Assembly: GCA_015039365.1 (NCBI GenBank)
Contig: WION01000030.1
Coordinates: forward strand, 248,001-312,000
Direction of reading: 5' to 3'
DNA length: 64,000 bases
Source of the DNA: Amanita rubescens
Taxonomy: Eukaryota; Basidiomycota; Agaricomycetes; Agaricales; Amanitaceae
Below the pieces are notes generated by a model, which searched no databases, was not told the DNA's origin, and was given only the letters and a program-made list of their open reading frames with translations. Positions within the stretch are counted from its first letter, which is position 1. Every line of letters starts with the position of its first letter. Position numbers and translations under genes: made by a program. Below, piece by piece: positions 10,857-18,565 of this stretch.

Positions 10857-11288
10857 ATGTCTAATGGAATTATCTTCCGAAAAATCTTATCTGACCTAGA
10901 AAAGGTTACCCAAGCCCAAAGGACGACATTGTCTCACGCCGATGGAGACAGAATCGTCCAAAAGATCATTTCCGAGCTTCAGAAAGTTGCTCAAGTTCAG
11001 AGGATGGCATTCTCTCACGCCGACGGGGACAGAATCGCCCAGAAGATCGTATATGAGCTTCAGAGAGTTACCGCAGCTCAACTCCGGAGCTTTACTACCA
11101 CCATCGGAGCGCGAGTCGAAGAGCAGCTTGAGGAATCAATCTCTGCCGTAAGGAAGACCTTGGTATTGGTTATTAGCATCTTCCTCGCAGTATATATCTG
11201 GCGACAGTTGGAGGAAGAGAGGAGAGCAAGGGAGGTCCATGCCATGAATATGCTGCCATGTCCCTGCCATGAGATGCGCCTACTCTGA
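10857..11288 (+). CDS. Array copy B: single-pass membrane protein without RING
   Basis: 143 residues from the ATG that aligns with sibling starts (MSNGIIFRKILSDLEKV). It has three helical units of about 26 residues; two are near-identical, each with SHADGDRI.QKI and a following EL (78-nt direct repeats at the DNA level). Then come EEQLEESISAVRKTLVLVISIFLAVYIWRQ, a membrane segment, and LEEERRAREVHAMNM. The tail PCPCHEMRLL is short and replaces the PRLC..C tail of copies A and D. It is closest to copy A, with one extra helical unit, so unit number varies between paralogues. Function unknown; see copies C and E for the RING-bearing relatives. One exon, no RING downstream. Confidence 0.65.
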   Translation: MSNGIIFRKILSDLEKVTQAQRTTLSHADGDRIVQKIISELQKVAQVQRMAFSHADGDRIAQKIVYELQRVTAAQLRSFTTTIGARVEEQLEESISAVRKTLVLVISIFLAVYIWRQLEEERRAREVHAMNMLPCPCHEMRLL

Positions 11289-11554
11289 GTCTGCCAGACA
11301 GATTCGTACGAGTGATGTCAATGCTCCCCCTGGAACTATTATGGATCAGAATCAGTAGAAATTCCGGGCGAAATATGCTGTACTAGAAAGTATTAGATGT
11401 ATTAGTTTGTAATTGTTTTGCAGCCTATTGTTCAGCACAACAGTTCTCGATAGCTGTTACTCATGGACATGTGTGCTGAAGGCCTTGTGGCCTTGAAAGA
11501 TCGTGCCAATCCTGAAATGGATTGGAAGCTAAACGCCGTTATCTTCTTTTGATT

Positions 11555-11560
11555 CACGTG
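11555..11560 (+). promoter_or_regulatory. CACGTG box, array copy C
   Basis: Context GATTCACGTGTGCCACC, 135 nt before the copy C start; preceded by GCCGTTATCTTC, which is also conserved before copies A and E. Confidence 0.5.
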
Positions 11561-11689
11561 TGCCACCGGCGTCGATTCTCTTACCAGCTGCTAACGGCGA
11601 ACAGTGGTGCAAGCGTAAACGCAACCCGGTATGATCTTCGATATGCATGTCTTGCGCTGAGCTCATGCTTCCGTTTAGCTTGTACGACA

Positions 11690-12696
11690 ATGACTTTTTT
11701 CGGTATCGACGAGGACAGAATTGTTCGGCAAATCATGCCAGAGCTTCAGAGGGTTACCACCTCCTTCCAGTGGCTCATGCGTATCGTGGCGTGTGCTGTC
11801 GTCGTCCTTCTCGCGATGCACATTTGGAGACTGGGGGAAGATGACAAGAGGGCAAGGGAGATTCGGATCTGGATATCCGCGAAGCAGTTTGGCGTGTCTA
11901 CCTCGACTTCAACTTTCGAGACTGAGCGTCTCAAGAGGGAGAACGAAGCATTGAAGAAGTCCGTGAATGAACAAAGGGATGCCTTCAGACGGCAGTCAGT
12001 AGTATGTATATGCATCTTGCGAGGGTATCAAGCTCTCAGTCAAGTTACAGTTAAATAATGAGTTAAAGAATGCAATCACTGGTGGTGTTGCGGTGGGAAC
12101 CTTAAATGCATTTCTAGAATCCAACTTAAACTACATATGCAGACTCTAACGCAGAAAAGATTCGAGTTATCGGCCAAGGAAGAAGAACTACAGAAAGTGA
12201 AAGGCAGATTTGGCCAAAGCGAAAGCGTATGTAATCTTAACGGCTTTTCAAGGGACGAATTACATTCTCGCATTAGTGCATAACCTCTATTGAAAGGACT
12301 TTAGAATGTCAAATATGCACAGATCTACTATACAGGCCATACGCGTATGTATTTCCAATCAAATTGTAATTGAACTGAAGCCATTAATCATCTAGTTTAT
12401 CACCCTGTGGCCATGTCTTTTGTTTGCGTTGCCTACAGGATTGGTTTAGAAATGCGCCTGTCGCTGAGCAGGGACCGCGTAGCATCTTGCAACGTCCAAA
12501 AGTTTGCCCTTGCTGCCGTACCAGAATCACGCAGCGACCCATCCCTATATTTGTTTTACGGGCGACCATCAATGGATTGGCGGAGCTGAAAGCACAACTT
12601 CTTGGCGTAGAAATCCCCCCCGAGAGTCCCGGTATCGACACTGTTAACGGTGATCCCTGGGAAGAACTATTTTCCAGCGGTGGAATCTCCTTTTGA
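11690..12696 (+). CDS. Array copy C: membrane-anchored coiled-coil RING-finger protein
   Basis: Five exons, 11690-12001, 12051-12086, 12143-12226, 12277-12344 and 12396-12696, joining in phase to 266 residues. Order: MTFFGIDEDRIVRQIMPELQRVTTSF (one helical unit), membrane segment IVACAVVVLLAMHIW, a charged linker, coiled coil (ERLKRENEALKKSVNEQ and SAKEEELQKVK), then a C3HC4 RING: CQIC, CGH, C-x2-C in CLRC, and CPCC, followed by RPIPIFVLR and GDPWEELFSS. The RING spacing is normal, so E3 ubiquitin-ligase activity is likely, with a short N-terminal helix on one side of a membrane and the RING on the other. Exons 2-4 have exactly the same lengths as in copy E (36, 84, 68 nt), which argues for selection on the whole gene. 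Substrates are unknown. Confidence 0.75.
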
Positions 12697-12916
12697 GGAG
12701 GATGGGGGCGGGGGTGTACTAGCTGTCTGGGAATTTCAACGACATGTAATACGGTGATGAAATCTATTTATCTGCCTAGCCACATAATGAGAATACTATG
12801 TACTGTCTCCATTGTCCAACTGCTGCTCCGGACGCCGCATCTCTAAAAGCTGGTATTGAGGGTCAAGAACGTTGATTCAGCATAATTGGAGATTAAGCTT
12901 ACGGTGAGGTGCACTC

Positions 12917-14248
12917 TCAGCATAATCTGATAGTTATACCGAGCGCCTCCAGAGCAGCCACTCTTTCCTTATGGCCCCGAGTATTGTACACATCCCAAAA
13001 TTCGACCGACTTTATCCCTGTAAACAGCTCTCGCCAGTTTGACACATGTGTGATCATCGAATTCACATTCATTTGTCGGGACTCTATCATGTCAAGCCAT
13101 TGTTCTGCGCTATCAAAACAACCGTTGATATGGAGTGACGTAAGGCAACGTCCTAATCGCCCACTTGCAATGTCTTTCCGAGCCTCGGCATCCAGGACGG
13201 GTTTACCCAGGACCTTTAAATTGTGGATCATAGGCGCGTCCGCTAAAATCTGGGCAATGCGGAGGGGGAATTGTGCAGCGTGAATCCAAATGTGCTGCAG
13301 TTGATGCAACTTGTAGTGCTTTGCTATGATATCATATGTATTGGAGGACCAGTTACTAGGGGAAGAGATTCCGAGCGTGGTGATATTGGGAGCTGCAAAT
13401 AATGGGATGGCTGAATCAGGATGTACAGGGCCTAGCAGTGATAACGCGAACCAACGCAGGTTGGGCATACAAACCCCAACCAGAGGTCCACTTCCAACCT
13501 CGGATATGGTCAAACGACACCGCTCGAGAGACTGAAGCGTATGGGCTTGGTGCAGGATATCAAGCCAAGTTGAAAGGGACACCAAGTGAGAGTGGCATTC
13601 AAAAGAACGCAACTGGTGCCACGACAAAGACAACGCTTTTATTCGCTCCCCGAACGCCGATGGCACCGATCGTGGACCTAAACTCCAAATACAGATCCGC
13701 CGTGTCCTTTCCATGAAAGGAGGTATTCTCGAGTCTCCCCCCATCAGGAAATTGGTCATGTCGATTGCAAACTCTTCCACATCCAAGGGCGGCAAATCGA
13801 ACAACCTATCACTCGGCAGTGTCATGTGGAGCACTTTGATCCGGAATGGAACCACAAAGTCCAGAAAAAACTTGTAAAGGTTGGAACCAGAACCGGAAAA
13901 AGTGAGCGTGACGGTCAATGGATAATCGCATGCTCGGCCAACCCACGTCTGGTACAGGAAAAGGCAGTGCGTGTACTTTGATTGAAATTCTGAAATTCTA
14001 ACATTGCTCCATAGCGCACCAGTGCTTAGCGCGACCTGACGCCACCTCGAGCACACATGCGAGATGGTAACCTGATGCGGAACTTCCCATCGGCGATAGA
14101 GTAGGGGGATGGGGTAGTCACAACTGCAGAGAACAAAGATGTGACTGAGCACCTCGCTTGGCACATTTCCGATTGGCGATGGACAATCGATATTGCTCTC
14201 GTCAACGTGGGTCAACGTTGCTGTGTTGGGCGACTGTAGGGATCCCAT
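12917..14248 (-). CDS. F-box protein
   Basis: A single uninterrupted frame of 443 residues. Near residues 25-75 it has the F-box pattern IGNVPSEVLSHIFVLC ... ISHVCSRWRQVALSTGALWSNV, the common form in Agaricomycete F-box-like proteins (PF12937 type). The rest is a long region with many short leucine/isoleucine-rich segments (LERCRLTIS, NITTLGIS, LTSLHINGC), suggesting an irregular leucine-rich-repeat fold for substrate binding in an SCF ubiquitin ligase. It lies between array copies C and D on the opposite strand. Its placement beside RING proteins may be chance, since such F-box genes are abundant in these genomes. No stop or frameshift; absence of introns is unusual compared with neighbours. 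Confidence 0.8.
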   Translation of the reverse strand: MGSLQSPNTATLTHVDESNIDCPSPIGNVPSEVLSHIFVLCSCDYPIPLLYRRWEVPHQVTISHVCSRWRQVALSTGALWSNVRISEFQSKYTHCLFLYQTWVGRACDYPLTVTLTFSGSGSNLYKFFLDFVVPFRIKVLHMTLPSDRLFDLPPLDVEEFAIDMTNFLMGGDSRIPPFMERTRRICIWSLGPRSVPSAFGERIKALSLSWHQLRSFECHSHLVSLSTWLDILHQAHTLQSLERCRLTISEVGSGPLVGVCMPNLRWFALSLLGPVHPDSAIPLFAAPNITTLGISSPSNWSSNTYDIIAKHYKLHQLQHIWIHAAQFPLRIAQILADAPMIHNLKVLGKPVLDAEARKDIASGRLGRCLTSLHINGCFDSAEQWLDMIESRQMNVNSMITHVSNWRELFTGIKSVEFWDVYNTRGHKERVAALEALGITIRLC

Positions 14249-14427
14249 GAGTCTAAGCGGAGAAATTGTGCTTCAGAAGTATGCACAGCATTCATTAGTA
14301 CTGGTCTATTCACCTAGTATGAATCCAACAGCTGGGGAGTCTGTTAAGTTGAGTCGGATAGACTCGGACGCGTGACGTGAATGCGGCGCCGCTGCCAACT
14401 TATTAACGTACTCGATACCCAGCACAG

Positions 14428-14433
14428 CACGTG
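14428..14433 (+). promoter_or_regulatory. CACGTG box, array copy D
   Basis: Context CAGCACGTGTGCGCAAG, 167 nt before the copy D start, the most distant of the set. Confidence 0.45.
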
Positions 14434-14594
14434 TGCGCAAGTTGTGCAACGTCGGCGCCAGCGAGTCCATCCTATCAAAGTGTTGACGCCGACGGTGGAA
14501 CAAACGTCGCAAGCGTAACTGCTAGTAACGAGCTGGTGCGATTTTTGAGTTACAAATGTCTTCGAGCTCACCCGCAAATTTAGACTGTACAACG

Positions 14595-14825
14595 ATGGGT
14601 TTCCTTGGTGTCGACGAAGACAGAATTATTCAGCAAATCATGCCAGAGCTTCAGAGGATTACCACCTCATTCGAAACTCTGATGAATGCCTTATTTTGGG
14701 CCGTTATCGTTTGTCTTATGATATACATCTGGCGGCAACGGGCAGAGGAGAAGAGAGCAAAAGAAATTCATGTGGTCAATATGAAACCACGTCTTTGTGA
14801 AAAGTGTCAGTCAGAGTGCAAGTGA
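14595..14825 (+). CDS. Array copy D: minimal membrane protein without RING
   Basis: 76 residues, the shortest member: MGFLGVDEDRIIQQIMPELQRITTSFETLM (one helical unit), membrane segment ALFWAVIVCLMIYIW, then RQRAEEKRAKEIHVVNMKPRLCEKCQSECK and a stop. The start ATG aligns with copies C, E and F. The C-terminal CEKC matches the CDTC of copy A, so this tail looks like a retained RING-less ending rather than random truncation. No RING exon was found in the 440 nt downstream. Possibly a competitor for the helix-mediated assembly of copies C and E (inference). Confidence 0.6.
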   Translation: MGFLGVDEDRIIQQIMPELQRITTSFETLMNALFWAVIVCLMIYIWRQRAEEKRAKEIHVVNMKPRLCEKCQSECK

Positions 14826-15121
14826 TACCTCAGCCATGTTGCATATTTTTACATTCCAAGCATTTGTATTCTACCATCCGACAACGCTGACTTGGTTTTT
14901 ATTTTTGTTTCTACTACAGTATACTTCTTGCATCATACAGCATTCTCCTTCTGTCACCGTCATGGCCCTTTCCTAGTCTCGTTCTCAAATTGCTGTGATG
15001 AGGCAGTCAGTGCGAACTTCGTGCAGCGTGGCTGTATGAATGTAATAACGCATCGGGCACAGCTTCCGATCTAAGAATCAGGTAGACGCCGTCATCTTCA
15101 CTATCTTCACATGTATCTGTT

Positions 15122-15127
15122 CACGTG
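15122..15127 (+). promoter_or_regulatory. CACGTG box, array copy E
   Basis: Context TGTTCACGTGTACTCACG, 141 nt before the copy E start, followed by CCAGTACCAG and CTTACTGAC as in copies A and G. Confidence 0.5.
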
Positions 15128-15262
15128 TACTCACGCAACGCCAGTACCAGTTTCCTTACTGACTGCGAGGAATACAGGTTGCAAGCATCCGGAACGGTAC
15201 GATCTGCAAACTACTCAAGTATAGTGGTTTACATTGCATTCCTTCAGCGAATACGTACGGCG

Positions 15263-16354
15263 ATGACTTTCCTCGGTGTCGACGAAGACAGAATTGTCCG
15301 GCAACTCTTGCCAGAGCTTCAGAGGGTTTCCATCTCCTTCGACCAATTCATCAAGCAGATCGTGCCAGAGCTTCGGAGAGTCACTAACTCCTTTGAAGAC
15401 CTGATGCACGTATTGATGTGGGCCGTTGTCATCTGTCTCGCGCTATACATTTGGCGGCAGCACGCAGAAGAACAGAGAGCGAAAGAAGTTCATACTACCC
15501 GCTCATCCCCAAAGCAGCCTTATACTATTTTAGCCGACTCCGCCGAGGCAACCGAGGTTGACGTTGAGCGTCTTAGGAGGGAGAACGAAGCACTGAAGAA
15601 GGCTGTGCATTCACAAAGCATGGCCATCAAGCAGCAGTCAGAAGTACGCATACCAGTCTTGTAGTGGGATCACCCTCTCAGTCAAATTACAGGTAAATAA
15701 AGAGTTGAAGAATATAGTCAATGCCGGTGTTGCGGTGGGAGTTATCGTGGATCCCCAGATTGGATTCTGACCCCATATGCAGGCTCTAACGCAGAAAGGT
15801 TCTGAGTTATTGGCAAAGGAAGAGGAATTACGGAAAGTGAACGATAGCTTTAGCCAAATCAAAAACGTAAGTAATCCGGCGATCATTCTAGGCATCGACA
15901 TCAATTATCGCATAGTCCATGTCCTCTTTTGAAACGATGTTCCAATGCCAAGTATGCATGGACCTATTGGACGAACCATATGTGTATGTGTTTTGTAATG
16001 CGATACTATCGCGAGCCGATAAACCCAGCCATTGATCATCGATCATCCAGCCTGTCACCCTGTGGCCATGTCTTCTGTCTGCATTGCCTACAGGAATGGT
16101 TTAGAAGATCGCCCGCCGCTTATTATGATGACGAGGAAAACTTAGGACCACCTATTTTATCTTGCCCTTGTTGCCGGACCAGAGTGACACATCGACCCAT
16201 TCCCTTGTTTGTTTTACGGGATGCATTGGCAGAGTTGAGGGTACAACTTCGCATAGAAAATTCGCCTGAAAGACCACCTGCGAACATTTACGGTGATCCC
16301 TGGGAAGGAATTTTTTCTAGCCAAGGACGACCAGGACTCATCATCCGTTTCTGA
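15263..16354 (+). CDS. Array copy E: membrane-anchored coiled-coil RING-finger protein
   Basis: Five exons, 15263-15643, 15693-15728, 15783-15866, 15916-15983 and 16051-16354, giving 290 residues. Order: MTFLGVDEDRIVRQLLPELQRVSISF and a second unit (QIVPELRRVTNSFEDLM), membrane segment VLMWAVVICLALYIW, RQHAEEQRAKEVH, coiled coil (ERLRRENEALKKAVHSQ, LAKEEELRKVN), then the RING: CQVC, CGH, CLHC, CPCC, and RPIPLFVLRDALAELR, ending GDPWEGIFSSQGRPGLIIRF. Internal exons are identical in length to copy C. It is a likely membrane-bound E3 ubiquitin ligase. Oddity: just past the conserved FSS, the +1 frame encodes an acidic, serine-rich tail (KDDQDSSSVSDEDDESGSE) with its own stop, next to a six-T run, so the true C-terminus may differ. 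Confidence 0.75.
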
Positions 16355-16554
16355 CGAAGACGATGAAAGTGGATCTGAATAATTTGTAGATGGTATGGTT
16401 TGTTCGATGGTAACATGTATAGTCATGTGTAAGAAATAAGGATCCTTGACGGTATACTCTATAAAGTCTTTCTGTCTCTCTCTGGTGTCTCGACCAATGG
16501 GCCGAAAATCGGTCGGCTTACCCCTTCACAATGTTCACATGAAGAAGCTGCTTA

Positions 16555-16560
16555 CGCGTG
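16555..16560 (+). promoter_or_regulatory. Altered E-box (CGCGTG), array copy F
   Basis: At the place where siblings have CACGTG (126 nt before the start, the same distance as in copy G) this copy has CGCGTG in TTACGCGTGTGC, which also makes an ACGCGT. The flanks align with copy G (CACATGAAGAAG upstream, CTTACTGACA downstream). Confidence 0.4.
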
Positions 16561-16680
16561 TGCACCGCCGGTTTCAGTCCCTTACTGACAACGGATAGAG
16601 TCGCAAGCGCAACCTGGTATGATCTGCAAAGCAGGGATGTCTAGCTGAGCTCACGCCGCGTTCGTTTAGCGTGCACGACA

Positions 16681-17271
16681 ATGACTTTCCTAGGTGTTAA
16701 CGAACACAAACTTGTCCGGCCATTCATCCCAGAGGTTCAGAAGGCTGTCACTTCCTTCGACAGACTCACCATACAAACCATACTGGAGCTTCAGAAGATT
16801 GCCACCCGCTTCGACACATTTACCAAGCAGACCATGCCAGAGGTTCAGAAGGCTGTCACCTCCTTCGACACACTTGCCAAGCAAACCATGCCAGAAGTTC
16901 AGAGAGTTGCCACTTCCTTCGACACCTTCACGAAGCAAATTGTGCCAGAAGCTCAGAAGGTCTCCACCTCCCTCGATATATTCACGAAGCAAATCGTGCC
17001 AGAGATTCAGAGAGTTACCACCTCTTTCGACACATTCGCAAAGCAAATCGTGCCAGAGGTTCAGAGGGTTGCCATTTCCTTCGACACATTCACTCAGCAA
17101 ATCGTGCCAGAGGTTCAGAGGGTTACTACATCCTTCGAAACTTTGATGCATGTCCTAGTGTGTGTCGTAGTTACTTGTGTCGTGGTACATGTCTGGCGGC
17201 AATGGGCAGAAGAGGAGAGAGCAAAAAAGATTCATGCCACCAAGACGACGTTACAGTTACAGCGCAAGTAG
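16681..17271 (+). CDS. Array copy F: long 18-residue-repeat membrane protein without RING
   Basis: 196 residues, one exon. MTFLGVNEHKLVRPF is followed by seven full units and part of an eighth of an 18-residue repeat with consensus QIVPEVQRVTTSFDTFTK, then a membrane segment VLVCVVVTCVVVHVW and RQWAEEERAKKIHATK before the stop. Eighteen residues equal five alpha-helical turns, so hydrophobic positions (V, V, F) stack on one face without drift: a long amphipathic helix rather than a heptad coiled coil. The single unit in copies C and D has expanded here in tandem. No RING coding exons were seen downstream. Role unknown; likely a membrane-tethered helical oligomer or decoy partner of the RING copies. 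Confidence 0.65.
   Translation: MTFLGVNEHKLVRPFIPEVQKAVTSFDRLTIQTILELQKIATRFDTFTKQTMPEVQKAVTSFDTLAKQTMPEVQRVATSFDTFTKQIVPEAQKVSTSLDIFTKQIVPEIQRVTTSFDTFAKQIVPEVQRVAISFDTFTQQIVPEVQRVTTSFETLMHVLVCVVVTCVVVHVWRQWAEEERAKKIHATKTTLQLQRK
16726..17148 (+). repeat. 54-nt tandem repeat (18-residue helix units)
   Basis: Seven full 54-nt units (16726-17103) and a partial eighth, in frame throughout copy F. Units differ by several substitutions each, and third-position differences are common, so they have been retained as protein rather than being a young satellite. Confidence 0.8.
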
Positions 17272-17319
17272 TGAACATCAAGTCTAGTTACTTACCACAC
17301 TCGCGCAAGTTATACTTTC

Positions 17320-17437
17320 GTTTCTATCTGCACTTTGCGTTGTACAATATTTCCCGTGCTTGATCGGTCTCGATTCTTTTTATACTTACATCACTGACTC
17401 GAGCATCACTTTTGTTTCTATCTGCACTTTGCGTTGT
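17320..17437 (+). repeat. Short direct duplication downstream of copy F
   Basis: A 24-nt word beginning GTTTCTATCTGCAC occurs at 17320-17343 and again at 17414-17437, 70 nt apart, in the 3' region of copy F. Confidence 0.6.
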
Positions 17438-17660
17438 CTTGAAACGGAAATAGAGATGATCCATGAGAAAACGCTTAGTCAACGTTTAACATGATAGTTA
17501 AGAGAACTGCGGATACTTACCCGATATCCTATGTAGTCTCCCTGTACATATCTCTCTTTTGACCGTGCCTGATCCTGGTGAGTTCAACCAAACAATTCGA
17601 AGATCGTTGGTCCACCTCTTTACTTTGCTCACATGAAGAAGGTGCTGCCTTATGTCAATG

Positions 17661-17666
17661 CACGTG
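17661..17666 (+). promoter_or_regulatory. CACGTG box, array copy G
   Basis: Context CAATGCACGTGTACGCAGC, 126 nt before the copy G start. Confidence 0.5.
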
Positions 17667-17786
17667 TACGCAGCACTGGTTCAGTTCCTTACTGACAGAG
17701 AAGGGATCGAAAGCCTGACCCAGTACGATCTGCAAGGCAGAAATTTCTAGCTGAGCTTATGCGGCGTTCATTTAGCGTGTACGACA

Positions 17787-18233
17787 ATGTTCACGGTTGT
17801 CACTGAACGCAAATTTACGGAGTTATTTGTGGCAGAGATTCCGGAGGCCGTCTTTTCCCTCAACGGACTCGCTGCGCAAACCATATTAGAGCTTCAGATG
17901 GTTGCCACCTGCTGCGAAACATTCACCAAGGAAACTATGCCAGATGTTCGGAAGGCTATTACTTCCTTCGAAACATTCACGGCGCAAACCCTGCCTGAGG
18001 TACAGAGGGTTGCTGCTTCCTTCGACACACTTGCCAAGCAAATTGTGCCAGAGGTTCAGAGGGTGACCATACTTTCATTAAGCAAATCGTACCAGAACGC
18101 TACCACCTCATACGACACCTTCACCAAGCAAATCGTACCAGAGGTTCAGAACTTTGCTACTTCCTTCGAAGCCCTGGTTCATGTTTTGGTGGGGGTTGTG
18201 ACGGCCTGTCTCGTGGTCCATATCTGGCGATAG
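17787..18233 (+). pseudogene. Array copy G: decayed 18-residue-repeat membrane protein
   Basis: 148 residues from the family-type start (MFTVVTERKFTELF). Repeat units are recognisable (TILELQMVATCCETFTKET, QIVPEVQRVTI, QIVPEVQNFATSFEALV) and a membrane segment VLVGVVTACLVVHIW follows. Two signs of decay. Around 18070-18105 one unit is read in the wrong frame (LSLSKSYQN where the +1 frame gives TFIKQIVPE) and the frame is then restored. Directly after HIWR the glutamine codon of the siblings is TAG, although downstream DNA still encodes the family tail WAEEEKAKNHAVK. The product, if made, would end at the membrane boundary. I call it a pseudogene, but a truncated tail-less anchor remains possible. 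Confidence 0.6.
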
Positions 18234-18565
18234 TGGGCAGAAGAGGAGAAAGCGAAGAACCATGCAGTCAAGATGATTCGGTCAGCACAATTGATACCTT
18301 TACATTGCGCATTAAGAACTACCTGATTAGGTGTCATAGTCGCATACCAAGCATTTGTATACCTATATGGATGACTTGAGTTACCTTCCTTGACTATCCC
18401 CAATTTTCCAGAGGCGAAGCGACGTATAATGACTCACGAGATGAACGTTATCAAAGAAGGCTCGCAAGTTTATAGTCGTCTCAGGGCTTGGTGGCTGTGC
18501 CGCTTATTTGCGCTAGTTTTCCTGGCTCAGATTCTGATTTCTGCGGCGATTGCTCTCACTTCACA

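Noticed and set aside
16690..17151. Long minus- and second plus-frame readings across the 54-nt repeats
   Set aside because: Created by the repeat structure; only the frame of copy F has a membrane segment and the family start.
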